From positions 1 through 15,458 of the forward strand of contig JAZNRV010000131.1 in NCBI GenBank assembly GCA_045590855.1: a stretch of 15,458 nucleotides of DNA, given 5' to 3'. Made by a program: the position numbers and the translations under genes. Below are positions 5,984-12,447 of this stretch, piece by piece. Within the stretch, counting starts at the first letter, position 1. Each line of letters starts with the position of its first letter. The notes under the pieces were generated by a model, which was not told the origin of the DNA, did not search any database, and saw only the letters and a program-made list of their open reading frames with translations. Source of the stretch: RGIG3009 sp045590855. GTDB lineage: Bacteria; Bacillota; Clostridia; Oscillospirales; Acutalibacteraceae.

Positions 5984-6646
5984 ATGTTTAAACACGAAAA
6001 AATGCTTTTTCATCCGGTGGAGATTGAAAAACCCAATCCGCAATATGCAGCACTTTTGCAAGAACAGTTGGGTGGCGGTAATGGTGAACTGAAAGCCGCT
6101 ATGCAATATATGTCGCAGAGTTTTCGAATTAAAGACCCCGAAATTAAAGATTTGTTTTTGGATATTGCAGCAGAAGAACTGGGGCACATGGAAATGGTGG
6201 CACAGACTATCAATCTGCTCAATGGACACGATGTCGATGCGCAAAACGTGCCGTGCGGCGAAATTCAATCGCATGTCATTTTAGGGCTTAATCCCGGGCT
6301 TATCAATGCTTCGGGGTATTCTTGGACGGCCGATTATGTTACGGTTACGGGGGATTTGTGTGCTGATTTGCTCAGTAACATCGCTTCCGAGCAACGTGCT
6401 AAGGTAGTTTATGAATACCTTTACCGTCAGATTGATGACAAAAAGGTGCGCGAGACCATTGACTTTTTATTAAACCGTGAAGAGGCGCACAACCAAATGT
6501 TCCGCGATGCATTTAATAAGGTACAAAATTCGGGTTCAAACAGAGATTTCGGCACCACCAAAGCCGCTAAAATGTATTTTTCTATGTCCGACCCCGGACC
6601 TAATGCGTTTGCAACCGGTGAAACCAAACCGGTATCCTTTAATTAA
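5984..6646 (+). CDS. Manganese catalase (CotJC-like)
   Basis: Ferritin-fold dimanganese enzyme that converts hydrogen peroxide to water and oxygen. The 220-residue length matches the short spore-associated CotJC group rather than longer lactobacillus-type enzymes. The five metal ligands of the family can be placed: Glu35 (GGNGELKAAMQYMSQ), Glu65 and His68 (AAEELGHMEM), Glu136 (ASEQRAKVVYEYL) and His169 (NREEAHNQMF). The Glu136-to-His169 spacing of 33 equals that of the Lactobacillus plantarum enzyme. In Bacillus CotJC is a spore-coat protein, and the sigma-K gene in this window shows a spore-former, but no cotJA or cotJB neighbours are present, so coat location is only possible. An AAAGGAGGT site precedes the start and a 20-bp hairpin terminator follows. 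Confidence 0.93.
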   Translation: MFKHEKMLFHPVEIEKPNPQYAALLQEQLGGGNGELKAAMQYMSQSFRIKDPEIKDLFLDIAAEELGHMEMVAQTINLLNGHDVDAQNVPCGEIQSHVILGLNPGLINASGYSWTADYVTVTGDLCADLLSNIASEQRAKVVYEYLYRQIDDKKVRETIDFLLNREEAHNQMFRDAFNKVQNSGSNRDFGTTKAAKMYFSMSDPGPNAFATGETKPVSFN

Positions 6647-6688
6647 AACAGCAACCGCCAAAGCAGATGCTTTGGCGGTTGCTGTTTT
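6645..6688. terminator. Bidirectional terminator between Mn-catalase and amidohydrolase genes
   Basis: A perfect 20-bp inverted repeat (6645-6664 with 6669-6688, loop AGAT) begins inside the catalase stop codon and overlaps the stop of the convergent gene. Its ends are AAAA/TTTT, giving a T-run in both directions. Confidence 0.9.
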
Positions 6689-7565
6689 AGTAACGATAGT
6701 CGTTGCGAAGAAACGGTATTTCGATTTTTTGTTCTGTTAACGCATGGTATTTGTTTGGACGACGGTAAGCGTTGCCGTGCACTTCGTTTTTGCGGTAGTC
6801 GCGGAGCATGTCGACATCGAGTTTAGCAATATATATGCCTTCTGCGTCGTCGGCCTTGAAAACACAGGTGTCGCGTGAACCGTCCAGTTCGGGCAGATAG
6901 GCAACACCGTCAAACAAAGTTGAACCACCGTTGCAGTCGGGTACGGTGTCGGGATAATTGCAGGTGGCAATGGCGGTCATGTTTTCGTACGCCCTGCCAC
7001 GCAGTTGCGAAAGACGGTTAATTTCCATAGGGCAGGCGTTGGGAACGAGTATCAACTCTGCGCCTTTTAACATAAGAATTCGTGCGCTTTCGGGGAATTC
7101 GCGGTCGTAGCAAATCATGGCACCGACGTTTATGGTGCCTTGCGCGGTGTTAAGTTCGGTTACATAAAACTCTTCGCCGGGAGTTAAGTGGCGTTCGACG
7201 CCAAAATCGCACGTATGTACTTTGGCATAGGTTAACACAGAGTTTCCAAAACGGTCAAACAGAACCAACGTGTTTCGCGGTGCGCCAGGGTATTTTTCCA
7301 ACAGCGTAATACCGATTGCCATGTTAAGTTCCTTGGCAAGTGCGCCAAACGTTTTGATAAAATCAGAGTTTGTATCAATCGCTTCACTTTTCCAATCGTC
7401 GACAGGGCGGTCGTAAATGCGATAACCGTTGCTGAACATTTCGGGGAAAAGGGCAATATCCGCCCCTTTGCGTTTGGCCTCTTTGCAAGCGGCAATACCT
7501 TTGCTTGTGTTTTGTTCTGACGAGTCACCGGGTGTAATTTGCAATAATGCGATTTTTAGTTTCAT
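6687..7565 (-). CDS. Carbon-nitrogen hydrolase (nitrilase superfamily amidase)
   Basis: Hydrolyses a non-peptide carbon-nitrogen bond; substrate unknown. The catalytic triad of the superfamily is visible: Glu42 in FPEMF, Lys115 in YAKVH and the nucleophile Cys152 in GAMICYDREFPE. The 292-residue length is usual for branches such as N-carbamoylputrescine amidase, beta-ureidopropionase-like and omega-amidase proteins; the sequence alone does not choose between them. The frame extends 20 codons further upstream, but the ATG at 7565 is chosen because GGAG lies before it and the upstream part overlaps the promoter. It is monocistronic, divergent from the pyrophosphatase gene and convergent with Mn-catalase. 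Confidence 0.9.
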   Translation of the reverse strand: MKLKIALLQITPGDSSEQNTSKGIAACKEAKRKGADIALFPEMFSNGYRIYDRPVDDWKSEAIDTNSDFIKTFGALAKELNMAIGITLLEKYPGAPRNTLVLFDRFGNSVLTYAKVHTCDFGVERHLTPGEEFYVTELNTAQGTINVGAMICYDREFPESARILMLKGAELILVPNACPMEINRLSQLRGRAYENMTAIATCNYPDTVPDCNGGSTLFDGVAYLPELDGSRDTCVFKADDAEGIYIAKLDVDMLRDYRKNEVHGNAYRRPNKYHALTEQKIEIPFLRNDYRY

Positions 7566-7596
7566 AGTGTTTTCTCCGTTTTTATGCTTATTATAC

Positions 7597-7625
7597 AGTA
7601 TATCACAAACCGTCAGTTTTCTCAA
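7597..7625 (-). promoter_or_regulatory. Promoter of the carbon-nitrogen hydrolase gene
   Basis: Minus strand -35 TTGAGA (7625-7620), 17-base spacer, -10 TATACT (7602-7597), 31 bases before the chosen ATG. Confidence 0.7.
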
Positions 7626-7652
7626 TTGTTTATTTTAAACGATAGTTAGATA

Positions 7653-7681
7653 TTGTGCTTTTTACAAGTGGGTGATATAAT
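7653..7681 (+). promoter_or_regulatory. Promoter of the inorganic pyrophosphatase gene
   Basis: TTGTGC (7653-7658), 17-base spacer, perfect TATAAT (7676-7681). Transcription would start near 7688, leaving a leader of about 94 bases. Confidence 0.75.
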
Positions 7682-7684
7682 AAA

Positions 7685-7781
7685 GTCAGCCCATGTGGGC
7701 GAATGACCAATTATGAAAAGGTGTTACAGAGAGAATGACAGCGTTAAGTTGCTTGTAAAAACGTGAGAAAGGATTGAGAAT
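7685..7781 (+). promoter_or_regulatory. 5' leader of the pyrophosphatase gene with hairpin and two tiny upstream frames
   Basis: GCCC-ATGT-GGGC (7689-7700), flanked by GTCA/TGAC with a GAA bulge, forms a hairpin at the very 5' end of the transcript. Two minute frames follow: 7693-7716 (7 codons) and 7713-7766 (17 codons), overlapping as ATGA. Neither has a clear ribosome site. There is no T-box or known riboswitch signature. Function unknown; the hairpin may only stabilise the mRNA. Confidence 0.35.
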
Positions 7782-8315
7782 ATGTCGAACATTTGGCACG
7801 ATATTTCGCAAGACAGAATTAAACCGCAAGATTTTATTTGTGTGATTGAAATTCCTAAAGGGAGTCGCAAAAAATACGAGTTGGATAAGGAAACAGGCTA
7901 TATTCGCTTGGACCGTATTTTACATACGTCGACTCACTATCCGGCAAACTATGGGTTTATTCCTCGTACTTTTGGTGACGACGGCGACCCGCTGGACGTG
8001 TTGTTGTTATGCGCCGAGCCGATTGAGCCGATGTGTTTGGTGCGTGCGTATCCGATTGGTATGATTTCCATGGTGGACAACGGCAGAAATGACGAAAAAA
8101 TCATCGCCATTCCGTTTGATGACCCCAACTACAATATGTATACGAGTATTGACCAATTACCTAAGCATATTTTTGAGGAAATGCGGCACTTTTTCCAAGT
8201 GTATAAAAACTTGGAAAACAAAACTACCGCTGTTAAAGAAGTCAGCGATAGAGAAGAAGCGGTACGTGTTATTTCAGCGGCTATCGAGCGTTACAACGAA
8301 CTGTTTGCAAAATAA
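7782..8315 (+). CDS. ppa: Inorganic pyrophosphatase, family I (soluble)
   Basis: Hydrolyses pyrophosphate to phosphate, pulling forward biosynthetic reactions such as aminoacylation and nucleic acid synthesis; cytoplasmic and Mg-dependent. The 177-residue length matches bacterial family I enzymes. Visible motifs: EIPKGSRKKYE (23-33), YPANYGFIPRT (53-63), the signature DGDPLDV with Asp67, Asp69 and Asp72, then Asp99, Asp104 and Lys106 in the MVDNGRNDEK segment, and Tyr141-Lys142. These correspond to the active-site residues of the Escherichia coli enzyme with nearly the same numbering. AAAGGA lies before the ATG. It has its own promoter and a strong hairpin terminator. Confidence 0.96.
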   Translation: MSNIWHDISQDRIKPQDFICVIEIPKGSRKKYELDKETGYIRLDRILHTSTHYPANYGFIPRTFGDDGDPLDVLLLCAEPIEPMCLVRAYPIGMISMVDNGRNDEKIIAIPFDDPNYNMYTSIDQLPKHIFEEMRHFFQVYKNLENKTTAVKEVSDREEAVRVISAAIERYNELFAK

Positions 8316-8319
8316 AAGG

Positions 8320-8353
8320 AAAAATCCCCGTTCGAAAGAACGGGGATTTTTTT
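8320..8353. terminator. Bidirectional terminator between ppa and the M24-like gene
   Basis: A perfect 14-bp stem (8320-8333 with 8338-8351) with a GAAA tetraloop is followed by a T-run on the plus strand. On the minus strand its last arm also ends in TTTTT, so it can serve the convergent gene ending at 8368. Confidence 0.92.
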
Positions 8354-8367
8354 GTTGTACTGGCGAA

Positions 8368-9537
8368 TTAGAAATCCAATTCGTAGATTTTGCCGATGTT
8401 GCCACCGGTGGATTCGCAGCCGTTTTCGGTAACCACGATACCTTTTTCCCAACGCAGACCGAAGGTCGGGCCGGAGATGAAGGTGTCGATTTGGAAGGTC
8501 ATGTTCTTTTCCAAAGCATAGTCGGAAGAAGTTTCCATCCACGGAGCTTCCACTTCAATCAAACCGGTGCCGTGGCACGGACCGTACACATAGGCATCTT
8601 TGTAGCCGTTATCGCAATAGAGTTTGTAGAACCCTTTGGCGATGTCGGAAGCGAGCACGCCGGCTTTGATTTGTTGTTCTGTCCATTTGTGGGCTTCCAA
8701 GCAGAATTCCACATAACGGCGTTTTTCGTCGGTGAGTTTGCCAACGCAGACCGGCAAACCAATGGACGGGGAGTAACCGTCGATTTTGGCGGAAAGGTTC
8801 AATTGAACGATGTCACCCTTGCCGATGGTGCGGTAGCTGGGACGAGAAATAGCATGACGGGTAGAGGCTTCGCTGAACACGTACATGGGCAAGCCTTCGT
8901 ATTCGGCGCCGTTTTCATAGATAACGCGTTGAGCAATACCAACCATAGCCAGTTCGGTTACGCCGGGACGCAAGTTTTTGATAACTTCTTGGGTTGCCAA
9001 ATCCACAATGCGGAAGCCTTCGCGGATGCAAGCCAATTCGTTTTCGGATTTGATGCGGCGCAAAGAAACCATGATTTCTTTGTCTTCCACGATTTCCGCT
9101 TCGGGATAGCTTTCTTGCAAACGGCGGAGCATTTCGCAGTTGGTATCGAGGAAGCTGGCAATCGCAATTTTGATGTGTTTGCCGGTGATACCCATGTCGC
9201 GGAACACTTCGTCATATTCCATGGGGCTGAGTTCCGGATATGCCGGGTCAGCCGATTCGCGGTAAGCGAGCATGGTGTAGATTTTGTCAATTTTGCTGCG
9301 GTCAGCGGCAAAGATGGTGCTTTCCGGACCGACCAACAAAGCGGCTTTACCGGCAGGGGTGATAGCCACACCGGCGCGTTCAAACAACGGCCAGAAGTTG
9401 CTGAAATAACGGACGTTGGCATAGTCTGCTTCGTTGGAGTTTACCAAAAAGACATCGTAGCCTTTTTCGGCAACCAAAGCAGCACAGCGTTTAATTCTTT
9501 CTTGATATTCGCTATCGGGAATACAAATGCGGGACAT
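8368..9537 (-). CDS. M24 (creatinase / Xaa-Pro peptidase fold) family protein lacking canonical metal ligands
   Basis: A 389-residue protein with the two-domain layout of creatinase and prolidase: an N-terminal creatinase-type domain (about 10-155) and a C-terminal pita-bread domain (about 163-385). Landmarks are GKGDIVQLNLSAKIDGYSPS (239-258), CHGTGL (321-326), MTFQID (346-351) and GIVVTENG (366-373). In metal-dependent M24 peptidases the five ligands are D, D, H, E, E. Here they read Asn247, Ser258, His322, Asp351 and Glu371, so both aspartates are lost. Creatinase, which works without metal, also lacks them, so this is probably a non-peptidase amidinohydrolase-like enzyme or a binding protein. 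AAGGAAGGA precedes the start. It follows the rhodopsin-transducer-like gene by 18 bases, likely one operon. Confidence 0.85.
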   Translation of the reverse strand: MSRICIPDSEYQERIKRCAALVAEKGYDVFLVNSNEADYANVRYFSNFWPLFERAGVAITPAGKAALLVGPESTIFAADRSKIDKIYTMLAYRESADPAYPELSPMEYDEVFRDMGITGKHIKIAIASFLDTNCEMLRRLQESYPEAEIVEDKEIMVSLRRIKSENELACIREGFRIVDLATQEVIKNLRPGVTELAMVGIAQRVIYENGAEYEGLPMYVFSEASTRHAISRPSYRTIGKGDIVQLNLSAKIDGYSPSIGLPVCVGKLTDEKRRYVEFCLEAHKWTEQQIKAGVLASDIAKGFYKLYCDNGYKDAYVYGPCHGTGLIEVEAPWMETSSDYALEKNMTFQIDTFISGPTFGLRWEKGIVVTENGCESTGGNIGKIYELDF

Positions 9538-9555
9538 AACGATCCTTCCTTTCTT

Positions 9556-9921
9556 TTATACAGAATAACCACTGGTGGTGTAGAATGCCATGTTGGGTTG
9601 ACGAATGTCCAGTCTGCCGTATTGGGCAATTACCGGAATGTCGCTTTCGAGCATCATGGCGTATTGTTCGCCGGCGTTCGGCACACCGCCTAAAAAGTCG
9701 CATTTTTCGGTAGCGCGTAAGCCTTTGACACGGCCGGCAGCAACCACCATTTCTTCACTCCACGTGGGTTCACGGTCTGTCCAGAAAATGCACAGTTTGA
9801 CGTGAGCCTCTTGCTCGTTCGGATTCAAAATGATGATGGATTCATGACCGTATACTTCCGGGTCATCCCCCATGGGCGGCAACTCGCCATCCGGAAAATA
9901 CCATTTTGTTTTTCCGTCCAT
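9556..9921 (-). CDS. Sensory rhodopsin transducer (ASRT-like) family protein
   Basis: A 121-residue soluble protein matching the family named after the Anabaena sensory rhodopsin transducer (PF07100). Visible features: WYFPDGELPPMG (7-18), GHESIIILNP (25-34), an FWTDREP segment (46-52), and the C-terminal SDIPVIAQYGRLDIRQ (93-108). In Anabaena the beta-sandwich tetramer binds the photoreceptor. Most bacterial homologues, as here, occur without any rhodopsin, and sugar or small-ligand binding has been suggested. The start at 9921 is preferred over one 15 codons upstream because AAAGGAG lies just before it. It heads a two-gene operon with the creatinase-like gene and is divergent from a PocR-AraC regulator, which suggests a ligand-handling role. 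Family call is confident, function is not. Confidence 0.85.
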   Translation of the reverse strand: MDGKTKWYFPDGELPPMGDDPEVYGHESIIILNPNEQEAHVKLCIFWTDREPTWSEEMVVAAGRVKGLRATEKCDFLGGVPNAGEQYAMMLESDIPVIAQYGRLDIRQPNMAFYTTSGYSV

Positions 9922-9989
9922 CGTTTTCTCCTTTCCGCCATGTGTAGAAAATAGATTTCCAGACACACTGCTGTTTTTTTATTACTTTC

Positions 9990-10018
9990 ATTATACTTGA
10001 CTTTTCCAAATTTGAATA
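9990..10018 (-). promoter_or_regulatory. Candidate promoter of the transducer-like / M24-like operon
   Basis: Minus strand perfect TATAAT (9995-9990), with only a weak -35 (TATTCA) at 17 bases. It physically overlaps the divergent promoter of the AraC-type gene. A weak -35 is common at activator-dependent promoters. Confidence 0.5.
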
Positions 10019-10025
10019 GTACAAT
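9997..10025 (+). promoter_or_regulatory. Promoter of the PocR-AraC regulator gene
   Basis: TTGACT (9997-10002), 17-base spacer, TACAAT (10020-10025), shared almost base for base with the opposite-strand promoter. Confidence 0.7.
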
Positions 10026-10030
10026 GTACT
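10018..10030. promoter_or_regulatory. Palindromic operator candidate
   Basis: AGTACA-A-TGTACT is a perfect 6-bp inverted repeat around one base, covering the -10 and start region of the regulator promoter and the -35 region of the divergent one. A bound regulator would affect both. AraC-type proteins usually prefer direct repeats, so the identity of the binding protein is open. Confidence 0.45.
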
Positions 10031-10091
10031 TGAAAAGTAGCATTTTTTAGTCAAAATGAAATATTTCACACAAGAAAGGCGGGATTTTTAC

Positions 10092-11006
10092 ATGATGAAT
10101 CTCTTTTTTGAACTAAATGAAATTCAAGGCATCTTTAAAGATATTTATCAAATCACGGGTCATCAGTGTGCTATTTTTGACCCGGAATTCAATAATTTGC
10201 TGCGTTATCCCGCACAGGCTAATTCCTTTTGCCAACACATCCAGTCCACCGCCGTGGGGAAATCCAAATGTGATGAATGCGACATGTACGGGTTTCACCA
10301 AGCGAAAGTGACGGGAAAACCTTGTGTTTATCAATGTCACGCAGGGCTGATTGAAGTGTGCGTTCCTATTTTATCCGGTCAGCGTAATGACGAGTTGTTA
10401 GGTTACGTCATGATGGGGCACTTGCTGGACGACCAAATATCGCTCGGGTCACAATGGAACACCGTTTACCAAAATTGCCGCCATTTTATTACCGATATGT
10501 CGGTGCTTAATCACCAATTTTTTCAGTTAATTCCCACTTCCCGCGCCAGCGTGGGGGCGTTGTGCCACATTTTGCAAATTTGCATTGAACATTTGTTGTT
10601 GCAAAAACTCATTCAACGCAATCGCGACGATTTGTGGCAACGCGCGCAAGCGTATATTGACGAAAATCTGCGGGAAAAGTTACCGCTGAGTGAAATTGCC
10701 CAAGCGTTATCGGTCAGCATTTCCACGCTGAACCGTTGTGCCGAAAAAAACGTCAATATGGCGATTGGGCAGTTCATTTTACAAAAACGGATTGTGCTCG
10801 CATGCAAGTACTTAAAAGACCCAAAATACAGCATTTCGGAAATTGCGGGAAACTGCGGCATTTCCGACTACAACTATTTTTCACGCGTGTTCAAGCTAAA
10901 AACCGGGACCACCCCGCGGGAATATCGGCGCGTGTTTTTGGAAAACGGTCACGTGCCGGAAAACGTCACTTCGGCATTGGAAAAGGTGCTTGCCATTACG
11001 GAGTAA
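10092..11006 (+). CDS. AraC-family transcriptional regulator with N-terminal PocR sensory domain
   Basis: A 304-residue regulator. The N-terminal PocR domain (about 6-165) shows the cysteine-rich pattern with Cys47, Cys60, Cys63, Cys78 and Cys82 and the signature CVYQCHAGLIEVCVPI (78-93); PocR domains bind small hydrocarbon-like ligands. The C-terminal part (about 190-295) holds two AraC helix-turn-helix motifs, LSEIAQALSVSISTLNR and ISEIAGNCGISDYNYFSRVF, ending in GTTPREYRR. The start at 10092 is chosen over an ATG at 10056 because AGGCGGG lies 8 bases before it. It is divergent from the transducer-like/M24-like operon, whose promoter overlaps its own, so control of that operon plus itself is the simplest inference. 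Its 3' end overlaps by 11 bases the end of an opposing AraC remnant. Confidence 0.9.
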   Translation: MMNLFFELNEIQGIFKDIYQITGHQCAIFDPEFNNLLRYPAQANSFCQHIQSTAVGKSKCDECDMYGFHQAKVTGKPCVYQCHAGLIEVCVPILSGQRNDELLGYVMMGHLLDDQISLGSQWNTVYQNCRHFITDMSVLNHQFFQLIPTSRASVGALCHILQICIEHLLLQKLIQRNRDDLWQRAQAYIDENLREKLPLSEIAQALSVSISTLNRCAEKNVNMAIGQFILQKRIVLACKYLKDPKYSISEIAGNCGISDYNYFSRVFKLKTGTTPREYRRVFLENGHVPENVTSALEKVLAITE

Positions 11007-11361
11007 ACTGTCGTCGATATTGCAAAGCGGTCATACCGATTTGAGCCTTGAAGGTTTTCATGAAATGTAATTCATCACTAAATCCGCAGGAAAACGCCAC
11101 CGCTTTGACCGGCAAATCCCCACTGACCAACAACTGTTTAGCGTGTTCCAAACGGCAAAGCACCAAATAATGAACAGCAGACATGCCGTATTTGGCTTTA
11201 AAAGAACGGCAAAAGTGCGAATGACTGATAAACAGTGATTCGCACAATTTTTTTATGGAAAAATCGGGCGACGCACAGTGGAGTTCAATCATACGTTTTA
11301 CTTCGTGCATAGAAAACGCGGCAAAATTGGTGGTTGATTCCGGTCGTAAAGAACTGTTCAA
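10996..11361 (-). pseudogene. Remnant of an AraC-family regulator (DNA-binding domain only)
   Basis: The minus frame encodes an almost complete AraC DNA-binding domain: SIKKLCESLFISHSHFCRSF, then VKAVAFSCGFSDELHFMKTF, then IGMTALQYRR near the end. The upstream sensory domain is missing. At about 11310-11346 the sequence passes directly into the 5'-truncated oxidoreductase remnant on the other strand. The only possible start near the edge is a TTG at 11361 without ribosome site or promoter. I therefore call it a truncated gene. Its stop lies within the end of the plus-strand PocR-AraC gene. It is a different AraC protein, not a duplicate of that neighbour, and it may once have controlled the divergent oxidoreductase gene. 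A short DNA-binding protein made from an unseen start cannot be excluded. Confidence 0.7.
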
Positions 11362-12397
11362 AACACAAGACTATCGTGATTTCTTGACCTTGGAAGGCGT
11401 GGATGCCATCATGGCGTACACGTCGTGGGATATTATGCATACCGAGGTATGTATTGCCGCCATGAAGGCAGGCATTTCCCACCGCCAGTGAAGTGGGTTG
11501 CGAATACGCGCTGGACAACTGTTGGCGTTTGGTGCACACCCACGAAGAAACCGGCACACCTTACATGTTTTTGGAAAACTGCTGCTATGGTAAAGAAGAA
11601 TTGTTTGCCACCGCCATGGCGCGCAAAGGTTTGTTTGGCGAAATCGTGCGTTGCTCGGGCATGTGCGGCCAAGTAGCGGGTGGTTTGCAAGAACGTCATT
11701 ATTGTTTTCGCAATTACTTGCATCGTTGTACCGAAAACTATCCCACGCACGAACTGGGACCGATTGCCAAATTGCTCAACATCAACCGCGGTAACCGTTT
11801 GGTGTCGGTAACGGCGATTGCCAGCAAATCGGCAGGCGTGCAAGCGTATGTCAAAAAACATGCCGACTAAATGAATTATCCCGAAGAGGTGCGCAATGCC
11901 GATTTCGGTCAAGGTGACATTATCAACACCTTGCTCACCTGTGAAAACGGCGAAAGCATCTTGATGACGTTGGATACCAGTTTGCCTCGTTCGCATTACA
12001 GCCGTGCGTTCAACGTGCGCGGTACGTTCGGTTCGTATAATCAAGATACCCATACCTTGTTCTTGGATGATGTGCACCCGGAACGTTGGAAATTCTCTCA
12101 ACAACGCCAAAGAATACGAAGAAGAATACATGCCTAAAATTTGGAAAGAAATCATCCCCGGAAGCGCAAGCAGTCGTTCACGGTGGTATGGACTGTTTCA
12201 CGCACCGCGCTTTTATTGAAGCGTTAAAGAACGGCACCCCCGTGCCGATTGACGCGTACGATGCCGCTGCGTGGCTTGCCATTACCGTACTTTCGGAAGA
12301 ATCCATTCGCGATGGCGGGGCTCCTAAATCCATTCCCGATTTTACTAACGGAAAATGGATGTACCGCCCGCCGATGGATGTTGCCAAACTGATATAA
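11343..12397 (+). pseudogene. Gfo/Idh/MocA-type oxidoreductase pseudogene (GH109-like)
   Basis: Homology can be followed across three reading frames. It opens near RKELFKTQDYRDFL and passes through VDAIMAYTSWDIMH. One extra T near 11480 then shifts the frame: without it the sequence reads AGIPTASEVGCEYALDNCWR. It continues through GTPYMFLENCCYGKEELF, KGLFGEIVRC and ELGPIAKLLNINRGNR, hits an in-frame TAA at 11868-11870, and resumes with MNYPEEVRNADFGQGD. Further shifts near 12096 and 12160 precede EAQAVVHGGMDCFTHRAFIE and the natural end at 12397. The N-terminal GxGxxG Rossmann part (about 60 residues) is missing. The YPTHELGP-INRGNR style resembles NAD-using GH109 alpha-N-acetylgalactosaminidase relatives, suggesting a former role in amino-sugar use. 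Four independent lesions make sequencing error unlikely as the sole cause. Confidence 0.85.
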
Positions 12398-12435
12398 AAA
12401 GAAAACCCCCGAAGCAAATTTTCTTCGGAGGTTTT
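12393..12435 (-). terminator. Terminator of the PIG-L / NagB-like operon
   Basis: A 13-bp stem at 12402-12414/12423-12435 with an 8-base loop. The single mispair is a G-T pair on the minus strand but a C-A mismatch on the plus strand, so it suits minus-strand transcripts. TTTTCTTTTTAT follows on that strand. Confidence 0.8.
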
Positions 12436-12447
12436 TTGTGCGTTAAA

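Noticed and set aside
7685..7781. T-box or known riboswitch in the pyrophosphatase leader
   Set aside because: AGAGAG-like bases are present, but the T-box GGTGG sequence and a terminator/antiterminator pair are absent, and no known aptamer core is seen.
8089..9693. A 534-codon open frame on the plus strand
   Set aside because: It lies antisense to the M24-like and transducer-like genes, which have clear family motifs, ribosome sites and terminators. Its translation resembles no family and has a skewed composition, typical of a mirror frame in GC-biased codons.
11433..12155. A 240-codon minus-strand frame across the oxidoreductase remnant
   Set aside because: The plus-strand sequence is clearly homologous to Gfo/Idh/MocA proteins once frameshifts are allowed; the minus frame is its mirror.
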